From: Bacteroidota bacterium
GTDB lineage: Bacteria > Bacteroidota > Bacteroidia > AKYH767-A > OLB10
Reading direction: 5' to 3'
DNA: 64,000 nt
Assembly (NCBI GenBank): GCA_016721435.1
Contig: JADKIC010000006.1
Span: 1-64,000, forward strand
Positions 26,705-36,155 of the stretch are shown here, in pieces; positions within the stretch are counted from its first letter, which is position 1, and each line of letters opens with the position of its first letter. A program made the translations under genes and the position numbers. The notes under the pieces were generated by a model. That model was not told where the DNA came from and ran no database searches. It saw only the letters and a list, made by a program, of their open reading frames with translations.

Positions 26705-27404
26705 TCCCGGATATTGCAGTGAACGAAAAAACATACCCTTCTGCATTCGAAAAAGTAGTTTTTTTAAGAAGGATTCAATTAGAATTTTAAATCACTAGTT
26801 CTCTTTGCAGTTTTAAAGTCCGCAGTGTCTTGTTCAAAGCCTCTTATTTTCAATCAGGTCAAAGGAACCGTTTTCATTCCACAATGCGTCAGTAGCGCCT
26901 GCCTGCCGATGCCTCGTCGCAGGTAGGGTTAAACAAGTTGATTTATTGACATGATGTAGCTTTAAGTAAATAGAGCTGAATTTAAATTTTTCCTGAATAC
27001 TACAGCGCACACATTCCATCACAACATACAAGCCTACTCCGTTTTCGTCTGTGCTTACCACAGTGGTCTCCGTTGTTAAATCAGTCTCTTAACACAGTTT
27101 TAGTCCCAACTATTTAACCTACCAGTCAATCGCTGTGTCCGCTGCTCAACCGTAGCCTTGGTGCAAGAAGGTTTAAGCAAAGAAATATTTTTTAAGAATT
27201 GGTAACTAAAACTATCTAGAGCTGAAATATTCATCTTGTCACATGACATCTTTAGCATATTGCTAAAAAAGCAGGTATCACCTTGAAGATATCCCTGAAA
27301 AAAATTTAAATAAAGGTGATTTAGTTTAAGCAGAAATTGTTGATGAACTTATTCCAAAGGATTGTTTGCAGAAGCTTACTTATAGAGTTTCGTAACTCAT
27401 CAGA
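26705..27404. other. Spacer between peptide units 2 and 3
   Basis: About 700 bp with no supported gene. Near 27265-27320 a decayed relative of the unit terminator can be made out ('gatatccctgaaaaaaa'). The rest is unassigned. Confidence 0.35.
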
Positions 27405-27599
27405 TTATTTCGGAGCATTAACAATAGCAGTTGCAGGCAGAGCAAGTTCCCATACCAAACGAAGGACAATTTTTAAAAGTCGTGGAGGAGCGCATGGTCT
27501 TGTTTGCTTGTTACCGCCATTGATTTGACCAAGGTCAGATTGACTAAGGTTAGAGATAGTTGTTTTGTTTAAACAAAGTTTGTTGATAGACTTTTTCAT
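27405..27599 (-). pseudogene. GG-leader peptide precursor A-like, core frameshifted
   Basis: The leader is sound ('MKKSINKLCLNKTTISNL', then 'LGQINGG'), but after 'RPCAPPRLLK' the frame is wrong: the ORF gives a hydrophobic tail with no cysteine. In the next frame the same DNA reads 'CPSFGMGTCSACNCYC' and a stop at 27418-27420, a typical Cys-rich core. A 1-nt indel in the A/T run near 27467-27475 explains this. It sits second in the third B-A unit. Either real decay or a homopolymer sequencing error. Confidence 0.75.
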
Positions 27600-27631
27600 A
27601 GTGTTTCATGTTTAGTTTATTAGAGAATGAA

Positions 27632-27649
27632 ATGAACTTACGGGTTCAT
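27632..27649 (-). other. CCGTAA-loop hairpin after the third B copy
   Basis: Minus-strand arms ATGAAC and GTTCAT around CCGTAA, in the same position relative to the B-type stop as in units 1 and 2. Confidence 0.6.
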
Positions 27650-27663
27650 AAATCTTAAGAGGA

Positions 27664-27852
27664 TTATTTTACAACAGTGCAGTTACAGGCAGAACAGGCA
27701 GCAGGAGCAGTAGAAGGACAGTTTTAACAGAGGCGGCATGCAGATTGCGTTTTTGGACCTTTAACACCACCTACCATCTGATGCATTTCAGCGGCATAAA
27801 GATTAGAGATGGTCATTTTGTTTAAGTTGAGTTTGCTGATTGACTTTTTCAT
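27664..27852 (-). pseudogene. GG-leader peptide precursor B-like with internal stop
   Basis: The minus strand encodes 'MKKSISKLNLNKMTISNLYA' up to MVGG, then a core that loses frame after 'KGP' and meets TAA before regaining frame at 'NCPSTAPAACSACNCTVVK'. Against B3 (41135-41326) this is a 1-nt loss followed by a 2-nt loss, so only about seven core residues and a stop are affected. It is the first gene of the third B-A unit. Confidence 0.75.
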
Positions 27853-27890
27853 GATGTTTGTTTTTTATGTGTTAGTTGTTGTTATGCTGA

Positions 27891-27973
27891 TTGACAAGTC
27901 AGGTAACCGCAAAGGCTGGTGTAGAACTATCTAGCGGTCGTTTGGTTTGTAAACGGTAGTATTTGTAAATAAC
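27891..27973 (-). promoter_or_regulatory. Promoter module of peptide unit 3 (partly decayed)
   Basis: Direct repeats at 27962-27973, 27946-27957 and 27927-27938 (16 and 19 bp apart, so bases are missing), AGTTCT at 27923-27928, and TTGACTTGTCAA with one mismatch at 27891-27902. The TACCTTTG box is damaged. Confidence 0.6.
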
Positions 27974-28120
27974 CGCACCTTGTGATGGAACCGTTTTTGA
28001 CTTCGCATCCGAATACCCCTTGCATCACCACCTACTTAGAATCGAATAATGTTGATTCAATTTTAATGGTTTAGCGATTTTCAATTCCGTAATATATTCA
28101 GCAACCAATGCGGAATTAAA

Positions 28121-28140
28121 AGGGAACCTCACGGATTTCC
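28121..28140 (-). terminator. Degenerate terminator of peptide unit 4
   Basis: Minus strand GGAAATCC, GTGA, GGTTCCC and TTTT: a weaker relative of the terminator at 25115-25143, with one bulge. Confidence 0.45.
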
Positions 28141-28264
28141 TGAAAATATGCATTGTTATTTGAATGGGACTTACCCCCTTTATAGTATACATATTTATGG
28201 AAGCACAAACAGTTAGACAACTATAAGACTGGCAGATAGCCTTCGTAAAATTTGACGCGTCGCA

Positions 28265-28335
28265 CCCATCATTGATATGCCAAATCGAGTGGTGAGATTA
28301 GAGAGGCGCTTTTGTTAAAGCCGAGAAAGAGACCT
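28265..28335 (-). pseudogene. Decayed GG-leader remnant
   Basis: On the minus strand the DNA for 'LSLNKSTISNL' is still visible as 'ctttctcggctttaacaa' followed by 'aagcgcctctctaatctc', but indels and point changes break it and no core follows. A dead precursor downstream of precursor D. Confidence 0.55.
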
Positions 28336-28368
28336 ACAAGTGTTTCAGTCTGCCGCGAAAAATGATGG

Positions 28369-28550
28369 TCAAAATGTGCGGATTTTACAAGTGTCTGCAA
28401 AAGTGCAGCTATAATTTGAAGGACAATAAAATGAATGAGGAGGGCATCCTTTTGAACCTTTTATACCACCATTGATTTGATCAAGGGCATTTGTGCTGAG
28501 ATTGGAGATTGTGCTTTTGTTTAAGCTGAGTTTGTTGATTTGTTTTTCAT
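28369..28550 (-). pseudogene. GG-leader peptide precursor D with indel in the start-codon A-tract
   Basis: From 'KQINKLSLNKSTISNL' to LDQINGG and a 31-residue core with four cysteines ('GCPPHSFYCPSNYSC', 'TCKIRTF') the frame is open. The conserved start, ATG followed by an A-tract, has five As where six are needed, so ATG at 28548-28550 is out of frame. The open frame can also be read from an ATG at 28597-28599, but that would add 23 residues atypical of the family. Restoring one A gives a normal 60-residue precursor. Core type D is unique in cluster 1; the leader recurs at 42157. Confidence 0.7.
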
Positions 28551-28587
28551 AATGCTTGTTGTTTGTTTTAGATGTTGTTTTTATTGA

Positions 28588-28669
28588 TTGACAAGTCAAG
28601 GGCCACCGATCGACTTTTCACCAACGGTCATATGACATTTTAAACGGCAGAATACACTTTGTAAATAGC
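28588..28669 (-). promoter_or_regulatory. Promoter module of peptide unit 4
   Basis: Direct repeats at 28658-28669, 28637-28648 and 28617-28628 on the minus strand, 21 and 20 bp apart. The proximal repeat contains ACCGTTGGT, which fits the LytTR 9-mer consensus at every position. TTGACTTGTCAA lies at 28588-28599; the AGTTCT and TACCTTTG blocks are not conserved here. Confidence 0.65.
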
Positions 28670-28675
28670 CTTGAA

Positions 28676-28811
28676 AGTTTAAAGTTTAAAGTTTAATGTT
28701 CAAGGTTTGTGTTCTATATTTTAAATCAATCATTTGTTAGTAGCCCGAAGCCGGAAGCTTGTAACCCAAAACCGGTAGCCGGTAGCCGGTAGCTGGCAGC
28801 TGGCAGCCGGT
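28676..28811. repeat. Low-complexity short tandem repeats
   Basis: 'aaagttt' is repeated three times from about 28676, and a G/C-rich stretch at 28745-28811 is made of variants of 'gccggtagc' and 'agctggc'. They separate peptide cluster 1 from the next gene. Non-coding. Confidence 0.6.
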
Positions 28812-28833
28812 AGCAAAATGTAATTTTATTTAC

Positions 28834-28841
28834 TACATTTG
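28834..28841 (+). promoter_or_regulatory. Putative -7 box of the PKD protein gene
   Basis: TACATTTG fits TAnnTTTG and ends 26 nt before the ATG at 28868. No clear -33 element was found. Confidence 0.45.
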
Positions 28842-28867
28842 TTTTCCAACCTACCAATTTAATATCC

Positions 28868-30961
28868 ATGAAAAAAATTCTACTCATCGCATGGATAGTA
28901 TTGTGCAACTGCATCAGCTCCTTCGCGCAAAACTTAATCCAGATGCCTCTCCCTGCTCAAACCACCACTTATACAGGTAATGTGCGTGGCTATTGGTTTA
29001 CGTCTCCTACCTGCTTTACCATCACCGGACTCGAAGTGCCTACTGATGCTTCTGGCGGTCTCCAGAATATCGCTGTATTACGATTGGATTCGTTACCACC
29101 CGCTATTGCAAATGCCACTAATAATTTTACAGTACTGTATCTGACACAAAATGATTCGAGCCAGGGCATGATTCCTGTAAATATTCAGGTGGGACCGGGT
29201 GATATTATAGGTATCCTTGGCAATCGCTCAGATATTAACTCTTATGGACCGGGGGTCTTCGCATCGTCAATCAATGGCTTCCCCGTTACTCTCAGTCGGT
29301 TTGGTATGCAATACGAACTGTCAACAATTGCACCGCAAGAAGTGTGGTCCACCGGAACGGGTAGTATTAGCAGGGTGTTCATGTACTATGATACCACTTT
29401 CGCATTTAATGTAACACAATCCTGGCAAGGGGGAACCTCTTATTCCTTCAGTAACGGAACAGGCCCCACTTCTACTTCCGTTTGGGATTACGGGGATGGA
29501 TCACCGTTAGATACCTCCTTTAATCCTACCCATACATTTCCTTCACCCGGCAATTATACCGTTTGCAGTTATATTACAGGTACCTGTGTAAGTGATACCG
29601 TCTGTACTACAGTGATCATCTGTCCCGCTCCGGCATTGGCCGATTATTCTTTTACTACTACGTATCCCACAGTAGATTTTACGGATGTTTCTCAGAATGC
29701 GGCTTCCTGGTCCTGGGATTTCGGCGACGGGAATACCTCTACGCTGCAAAATCCTTCGCATAGCTATGCAACCTTTGGTTTGTACAATGTTTGCCTGACC
29801 GTTACCGATACTTGCGGTGGTCAGCATACCAAATGTGAAAGTATATCCGTTTGCCCTCCCTTTTTACCGGTTTCCCTTGGTTCAGATGTAACCGCTTGTG
29901 CTTCGACAGTGATTAGTTTACCCGGCTATTCTACGTATTCCTGGAGCAACGGTGCAACAACGGCACAGATTACAGTGAATAGTGGTGGCGAGTATAGCGT
30001 TGTGGTTTCTGATGCAGCCGGCTGTTCCGGAACAGATACTGTAAATGTGACGATAAATCCTCTTCCGGTTGTTAGTCTGGGAAATGATGTTTCCCAATGC
30101 GGCGGTACGGTGCTGCTCGACGCGCAAAATGTTGGTAATACTTTTCTTTGGAATAATAATGCCACCACTCAAACCATCAATGCAGCGCTCTCCGGAACGT
30201 ATACGGTTACTGTTACAGATGGTCTCGGTTGTACGAATACGGACGACATTGCTGTTTCAATTCTTCCTGTTCCTTCTGCTGCATTGGGCAATGATCAGGA
30301 CATTTGTCAGGCAAGTATATCACTTAGTGTAGTACTTACTCCAGGTGCAACATATCTCTGGAATACCGGATCCACTATTGCGGCCATCCTGATTAATTCG
30401 GGTGGGACGTATTGGGTGCAGGTTTCGGCTACAAATGGATGCACGAATTCAGATACCATCAATGTAACGATGAACGCTCCTTCAGTGACGTATGTAGAAA
30501 CGCAGACCTTGCTTTGTGTAAATGCTACTCCAATTACTTTAACTCCCGGCAATCCCGGCGGTGGTACGTATTCCGGCCCCGGTGTTACGGGGAATACTTT
30601 TAACCCGACAGTTGCAGGGGTAGGAAATAAAAATATAATCTATGCCTTCACGGATACAGCAGGTTGTATCGGACGAGATACTTCCGTAATCACAGTGGAT
30701 GCTTGTGCCGGTATTGGAGAAGTCAGTGAGATAGGCTTAGCGATTTATCCGAACCCGGGGAGCGGAATTTTTCGCATAGACGTAAACTCTTCTGTAAATC
30801 TGTTGACTATTCAGGATGTATATGGAAGAGAAGTGCATCGCACGATTCCATCGACAAGTCAGCTGTTACTGGATTTATCGAATGAGGCAGAGGGAATGTA
30901 TCTCCTTACAGCATGGAAGGAAGGTAAGGTATATTCCTTGCCATTTATTATCAAGAAATAA
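28868..30961 (+). CDS. Secreted PKD-repeat protein with T9SS sorting domain
   Basis: Signal peptide 1-20 ('ISSFAQ'), then a 150-residue N-terminal domain with 'IQMPLPAQTTTYTGNVRGYW', two PKD domains ('WDYGDGSPLD...THTFPSPGNY', 'WSWDFGDGNTS...PSHSYATFGLY'), several Ig-like repeats starting 'SLGSDVTAC', 'SLGNDVSQC', 'ALGNDQDIC', and a T9SS domain ('LAIYPNPGSGIFRI'). All 697 residues are in one frame. A closely related but badly damaged copy is at 36156-38154. Probably an adhesin or surface matrix protein; the ligand is unknown. Confidence 0.85.
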   Translation: MKKILLIAWIVLCNCISSFAQNLIQMPLPAQTTTYTGNVRGYWFTSPTCFTITGLEVPTDASGGLQNIAVLRLDSLPPAIANATNNFTVLYLTQNDSSQGMIPVNIQVGPGDIIGILGNRSDINSYGPGVFASSINGFPVTLSRFGMQYELSTIAPQEVWSTGTGSISRVFMYYDTTFAFNVTQSWQGGTSYSFSNGTGPTSTSVWDYGDGSPLDTSFNPTHTFPSPGNYTVCSYITGTCVSDTVCTTVIICPAPALADYSFTTTYPTVDFTDVSQNAASWSWDFGDGNTSTLQNPSHSYATFGLYNVCLTVTDTCGGQHTKCESISVCPPFLPVSLGSDVTACASTVISLPGYSTYSWSNGATTAQITVNSGGEYSVVVSDAAGCSGTDTVNVTINPLPVVSLGNDVSQCGGTVLLDAQNVGNTFLWNNNATTQTINAALSGTYTVTVTDGLGCTNTDDIAVSILPVPSAALGNDQDICQASISLSVVLTPGATYLWNTGSTIAAILINSGGTYWVQVSATNGCTNSDTINVTMNAPSVTYVETQTLLCVNATPITLTPGNPGGGTYSGPGVTGNTFNPTVAGVGNKNIIYAFTDTAGCIGRDTSVITVDACAGIGEVSEIGLAIYPNPGSGIFRIDVNSSVNLLTIQDVYGREVHRTIPSTSQLLLDLSNEAEGMYLLTAWKEGKVYSLPFIIKK

Positions 30962-30997
30962 CACCCCAATATTATTTTTTGGTCATAGATTATAGTG

Positions 30998-31029
30998 AAA
31001 AGGCTGTCGTCATCAACGATGGCCTTTTT
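30998..31029 (+). terminator. Rho-independent terminator after the PKD protein gene
   Basis: AAAAGGC and GCCTTTTT frame an extended stem-loop (30998-31029) 37 nt past the stop codon. Confidence 0.75.
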
Positions 31030-31296
31030 AGTTGATTTCATGATTTTCATGTTCATGATCGAAGACCGGCCGGCAGATGACATCGCCCAATCAACCCCTA
31101 AATCTCCTTGTTCAGTAAGATGTATTTGCCGTTAAGGAGAGGGAAGCGTTAATTCGCATGTATTCTAATGAAATCCAAAAGTAAGTTGAAATCAGCACGC
31201 TGATATGACCATTGCATTAGTATTAATTGTAAAGCATTAGTTGTATAGATGATGAGTGTCATTGGTAAAAAAGATAGATGAGGGTATATTTGTAAT

Positions 31297-31677
31297 ATGA
31301 GAAAATTGTGGGCATATCTAATGGCGATGTCTATCTTCGGATCTTCCATAAATATAGGGGAAGTAATGAAGATACCCCAATTATTTGATCATTTTACCGA
31401 ACATCAAAAGATATGCTCCAACATTTCATTTTCGAATTTTCTAGTTGAACATTATTACGGTAGGAATCATGCCGGAACTCCTCAACATGGGAAGAAACAT
31501 GATCAACTTCCTTTTCAATCGCATCATCAGCTTATCGCTCATAGTACTCCTTTTATTCAACAAGTGTCAGGAACAAGTATTTTTACTTTTTATTGTTCTG
31601 AGTTGTATGTTTTTGAATACATCGAACAACCGGAAGAGCGTATTTTGGATATCTGGCAGCCTCCACAATTGGTGTAA
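31297..31677 (+). CDS. Small His-rich protein of a Bacteroidota family often seen near metal-efflux genes
   Basis: The 126-residue protein has an N-terminal hydrophobic segment (1-20), then 'LFDHFTEHQK', 'FLVEHYYGRNHAGTPQHGKK' and 'LPFQSHHQLIAH', and ends 'DIWQPPQLV'. This pattern (EHYxEH..., HYxGxxH, LPFxSH, SIWQPPxxx) is, from memory, that of short hypothetical proteins found beside CusA/CzcA-type RND efflux operons in Bacteroidota. Histidine clusters suggest metal binding in the periplasm. Here no efflux gene is nearby, so the gene stands as an orphan between cargo genes. Family recall is moderate; function is inference. Confidence 0.6.
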   Translation: MRKLWAYLMAMSIFGSSINIGEVMKIPQLFDHFTEHQKICSNISFSNFLVEHYYGRNHAGTPQHGKKHDQLPFQSHHQLIAHSTPFIQQVSGTSIFTFYCSELYVFEYIEQPEERILDIWQPPQLV

Positions 31678-31828
31678 ATTTTTATTCCGGGCACACTCAT
31701 CATTTTTTGATGTGCCTCTCCTTTAATTAAAAAATTCTGCGGTAGCTGTTAGCGTATTGCTGATTATGAAGCAGTATTTACACTTCATTCATTCATTCAT
31801 TCCTTAACATCAAAATAAAATATAATTC

Positions 31829-33321
31829 ATGAAAAAATTATTCATAATATTAATCACAGTATTTGCCGCGACATTCTCCGCTAATGCACAATGGACGCTC
31901 GATTCACTATCTGCGCCCGCTTTCAACCTGGTCCCGCAACAAGTAGGCACTAAAGCCATCTTCGCCCTCTAATGCAAAGTATGAAATATATGACTTCACT
32001 ACCGGGCTTTGGTCAACCAAATCATTCTTGCCCGCACGTTCCGGAATTAAAGCGGTCGCAAACGGAGGAAAAGCCTACTTCGCCGGGGGAGGATTTATCA
32101 CCGTCTGGAATCAGGTGATGTATAAAAATGTCGACATCTATAATAGTGCCACGAATGTATGGTCTACCGCTAACCTTTCCCAGGCAAGAAGTGTAGAGCT
32201 GCCGCGGTAGGAATAAGGTATTATTTGCAGGCGGCCGTCAGGTCTTAGCCTATTCAAACAGGGTAGATATTTTTGATGTCAACACGGGAGTTCGTACCAC
32301 TGCTAAGCTCTCACAAGCACGGAATAATATGGCCGTTGCTATTATTGGTAGTAAAGTAATTTTCGCAGGAGGAGAATCGGGAAGTATAATCAATGGAGTT
32401 TATTCTGCAAGTAATAAAGTGGATATTTATGACGATGCAACAGGTCTTTGGAGTACAGCTCTGCTCAGTTCGAAGAGGGAGCTGATCACAGTGGGAGTCG
32501 TTGGTACAAAAGTGTTGTTTGCAGGTGGGAGGAATCCAAATGGCGTTTATCAGAAAAGTGTAGATATATACGATGCGGCTACCAATATATGGTCTGTAGT
32601 AAATATGTCGCAACCGAAATATGGTATGGCTTCAGCAACCGTAGGGAATAAGGTTTATTTTGCCGGTGGAACAACTGCCAATAGTGGCGCACTCACAAAC
32701 AGGGTGGAAGTATATGATGCTTCTACGAACACCTGGAGTTTTATTACCATCTCTTCTCCAAGAATGAGTATGACAGTTGCTCAAACACCTCAACGTGTGA
32801 TGTTCGCAGGTGGAACGGTGGTCTGGGGCAATACAGGCACTGATAGAGTCGAAGTATTGGACATTGCATCCGGTACCTGGTCGGTGGAATATCTGTCTCA
32901 GCCGCGTTTCGGGATAGCCGCGATTTCATATGGTAATAAAGCGCTTTTTGCCGGAGGTGCTGAAGTCTGGAGCTCTTATCCGCAGTATTCTATTTATTCA
33001 AATAAAGTGGATATCTGGACGAATCTTCCTCCTCGCTTGAATGGCGAAGAAATGCAGCAAAGCTATACTGGAAGCCTTAGCGTTTATCCTAATCCCTCAA
33101 TAGAGTCTATTGTTAATGTTTACTTTATTCAGAATGAAACCAAACCTGTAACTCTTCGCCTTTTAGACCTGACTGGCAGAGTGATTACAGAAATGCAAAC
33201 GAGTGGGGAAAATGAAATAAAACATGTGGTGGACATTTCAGGTCTGGCAGCAGGAACATATATCGTGAGTGCGGAAGCAGAAGATTATTTTGAAACAGTG
33301 AAGTTAATGGTGATAAAATAG
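31829..33321 (+). CDS. Secreted Kelch-repeat protein with T9SS sorting domain (two frameshifts)
   Basis: The gene starts at ATG 31829 with a signal peptide ('ITVFAATFSANAQWTLDSL'). The frame is lost near 31960 (stop 31969), resumes at about 31975 ('KYEIYDFTTGLWSTKSFLPA', stop 32208-32210) and resumes again at about 32213 in the frame that stays open to 33321. Across the frames at least six Kelch-type blades run on ('KVLFAGGRQ..NRVDIFDVNTG', 'KVIFAGGES...NKVDIYDDATGLWS', 'KVYFAGGTT...NRVEVYDASTNTWS'), then a T9SS domain ('LSVYPNPSIESIVNV'). The largest in-frame ORF is 32329-33321. Two 1-nt indels explain the breaks. Confidence 0.75.
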
Positions 33322-33442
33322 TTTAGCTTTCAAAGGCTGTTGCAGGAGATAAATGCGTAGTTCTTTATCTTCTGCAACATGTACTTGGAGATGGAGTCAG
33401 TACAACAATCAAATTTTGAAATAATTCAATGAATAGAAAATC

Positions 33443-34810
33443 ATGAAAGATAAAATTAATAGATTACTCTTCGCTACACTATTATGTATAACCACCACTA
33501 TAGTCGAAGGGCAGCAATGGTATAGTCTCAATGGTGGCACTTCTGACTGGGTCTTTTCCTCCGGTATTTATAATGGTGATTTAATTGTTGGTGGAAAATT
33601 TACCGCTGCCGGAGGCGTTTCTGCAAATCATATTGCGAAATGGGATGGAGGTACATGGTCAGCCCTGGGAGGAGGATTAAATGCCGAAGTAGATGCGATC
33701 GTTCAGTATAACAATAAACTCTATGTAGGAGGTCAGTTTACAATGGCCGGTACAACGAATGTGAATTTTCTTGCCAAGTGGAATGGTGTGAACTGGTCAG
33801 ATGTCAATGGAGACATGGGAGGTACGGTAACTTCGTTGGTTGTGTACAATGGAGATTTGATTATCGGAGGTTATTTCACGGATGCGGATGGATTCCCCGC
33901 CAATTATATTGTGGGTTGGGATGGAAACAATTGGTTCAATCTGGGCACGGGAATGGGAGGATCTCAAGGTCAGGTGATGGCCTTGCAGGTGTATAATGGC
34001 GAATTGTATGCGGGTGGATTTTTTACATCAGCAGGTGGTACAACGGCCAATCATATTGCAAAGTGGGATGGCACCACATGGTCAGCAGTAGGTGGTGGAA
34101 TTTCTAATATTGTTTATTCATTGACAGAGTATAACGGGAAACTTATAGCCGGCGGACTTTTCCTGAGTGCAGGTAGTGTACCGGTAAATAATATTGCCGC
34201 CTGGGATGGCAGTACCTGGTCAGCACTGGGTGGAGGTGTTTCAGGAACATTTTATCAATATGTTTTTGCGTTGAAACCCTACAACGGAAATCTGATAGCA
34301 GGTGGTTTGTTTACTACAGCTAACGGTCAAACCGTAAATGGCGTGGCGAAATGGGATGGAACGACATGGAGCAGCATGGGTGGAGGAATGTATTATGGTG
34401 GGGCAAACGCATTTGGTGTGCAAACACTATGTGTGTATGGAACACAACTTATCGCCGGTGGGATATTTACTACTGCAGGTTCTACCAGCACCGGACATAT
34501 TGCTCAATGGGATGAACCGTTAGTGGGAATCAATGAAAGCCTGCTTAGCGTAAACAACCCACTAATGAATTATCCGAATCCTTTTTCTTCTTCGACAACA
34601 ATATCATTTCAACAAACCCAATCGGAGAAAGTGGAGCTCGCCTTGAAGGATATCACCGGAAAAACACGGGCTGTAATACTTTCAAAACAGGAACTGCCTC
34701 CCGGTGAATATCAAATACCATTTGATGCAGGAAATATGGCTGCAGGAACCTACTTGCTTGAACTCAGAAAAGGAAATACTTGTAAAGTGATTCGCCTTGC
34801 AATTCAATAG
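33443..34810 (+). CDS. Secreted WD-like beta-propeller protein with T9SS sorting domain
   Basis: Signal peptide 1-23 ('TTIVEGQQ') and about seven to eight near-identical blades of 45 residues, each with 'LIVGGKFTAAGG', 'ANHIAKWDG' and 'TWSALGGG'. Such highly regular propellers are common T9SS cargo. The C-terminal domain begins 'LMNYPNPFSSSTTISF', a type A sorting signal. It lies 121 bp after the Kelch gene on the same strand. The regular blades make it prone to recombination; the role at the cell surface is unknown. Confidence 0.85.
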   Translation: MKDKINRLLFATLLCITTTIVEGQQWYSLNGGTSDWVFSSGIYNGDLIVGGKFTAAGGVSANHIAKWDGGTWSALGGGLNAEVDAIVQYNNKLYVGGQFTMAGTTNVNFLAKWNGVNWSDVNGDMGGTVTSLVVYNGDLIIGGYFTDADGFPANYIVGWDGNNWFNLGTGMGGSQGQVMALQVYNGELYAGGFFTSAGGTTANHIAKWDGTTWSAVGGGISNIVYSLTEYNGKLIAGGLFLSAGSVPVNNIAAWDGSTWSALGGGVSGTFYQYVFALKPYNGNLIAGGLFTTANGQTVNGVAKWDGTTWSSMGGGMYYGGANAFGVQTLCVYGTQLIAGGIFTTAGSTSTGHIAQWDEPLVGINESLLSVNNPLMNYPNPFSSSTTISFQQTQSEKVELALKDITGKTRAVILSKQELPPGEYQIPFDAGNMAAGTYLLELRKGNTCKVIRLAIQ

Positions 34811-34839
34811 TATGGTTTAAAACAGATTCTTAAGGTTAA

Positions 34840-35929
34840 ATGGGGTTGTTCTTGATATGGACAGCCGTGCAGGCACAGATGCCGGTGTACAATTGGGCAA
34901 AAACTTTTGTGGCCCTGTTTATTTGCGTCGGGGCAACGGCGCTTTCGCTCTTACATGGGCCGGAAATTTTAATTGGGTAAAAGGTCTTCCATTGAATACA
35001 GCCAATCTCGACATTGTCATCGATGCTTACAATACTTTTTTTATCTCGGGAAGTTATGGAAATATTAATGGAGCGGCTATCGATATGGATCCCGGTGCAG
35101 GTGTCGCCGCCCTTACTATTCCCGGTGGACTTCCTCCTCCTTATTATAACGCTGGGCAGATATGATTGGAATGGAAATTATCTATGGGCGGGTGTTTTCG
35201 GTCATACTTGCTATTGCAGTGTTGCAGGATATAAATCAAGTATGGCCGTAAAAACCGGGTATCTGTATTATTCAGGCATCTTTAACGGTAATGCCTTTAG
35301 TGCAGCCACTGTTGATTTTGATCCGGGTTCAGGGATAGCAAATTTGACCGCCCCCTCCTCTGTAGACAACACCTTTTTTACAAAGTTTGGAATTTCAATG
35401 AGCCCATTGCCGGTGGACCTTGAATTTTTTGGTCGCAGGATATTCCGGGATCAAGCTGCGTTGGAATACATCATCAGAAAGTGAAAACGATTATTTTGAA
35501 ATTTGGAAAAGCAGCGAAGCGGAAAATTTTACCTTAATTGGAAAAGTAAATGGAAGTGGAACTACAACAGCGCCGATAGATTATGAATTTATTGATGCAT
35601 CGCCATTGCCGGGTTTAAATTATTATCAATTGCGGCAGGTGGATTATAATGGTACTCCTGAGCTATCGAATATCGTAGTGGTTTTAAATCGATCAAATAG
35701 CATTTCATGTACCCTTGTACCGGTGATAACCGGAAAATATACCCTCGTATGTGCAGGTTTATCAACGACGAACTACAGCATTCTGGATATGAACGGACGA
35801 CGATTAAGTGATGGTAGCACTTCCGCGGATGGTTATGCAGGTATTGATCTCTCCTTTTTACCGCAGGGAAGTTATCTGTTGGTTGTATTGTACGCGAATG
35901 AAAAGAAGGTGTTTAGATTGCTAAACTAA
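34840..35929 (+). pseudogene. Broken secreted SBBP-type protein with T9SS sorting domain
   Basis: Read across three frames, this is one gene: start at ATG 34840 ('MGLFLIWTAVQAQMPVYNWA'), then 'NTFFISGSYGN...DMDPGAGVAALT', 'YLWAGVFGHTCYCSVAGYKS', '...VDFDPGSGIANLT', a 'LPVDLEFFG' linker, an Fn3-like 'ENDYFEIWKSSEAENFTLIG' and a T9SS tail. The family usually has many 'DFDPGxGxxNLT' blades; here only two remain, so it is internally shortened as well as frameshifted (near 34900, 35160 and 35430). The longest clean ORFs are 34857-35165, 35014-35484 and 35420-35929. Likely a pseudogene. Confidence 0.65.
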
Positions 35930-36155
35930 TGACAATTCATAACATCATATTTAATATGATGAAATATCAGTCTCTACTTATTCTATAGGGAACTGTACTT
36001 CATTTTTTCCAGCCTTGCAAGGATAAGTAAAAGATTGGAATCTATTCCGAAAATCTGCGCGTTTTGCCTTTTATGAGAATATTTATTAAATTACATTTCA
36101 TTTCATTCAATTCAATTTTAGTATGTTTGTTATTCAACCTTGAAACCAAACACCC

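Noticed and set aside
26834..27061. 75-residue minus-strand ORF (MVSTDENGVGLYVVMECVRC)
   Set aside because: No leader, signal or family match and it overlaps nothing conserved; likely chance.
25168..27649. Integron-like cassette array with the CCGTAA hairpins as attC sites
   Set aside because: The hairpins lack the conserved RYYYAAC/GTTRRRY ends and no integrase is present; each unit has its own promoter, unlike gene cassettes.
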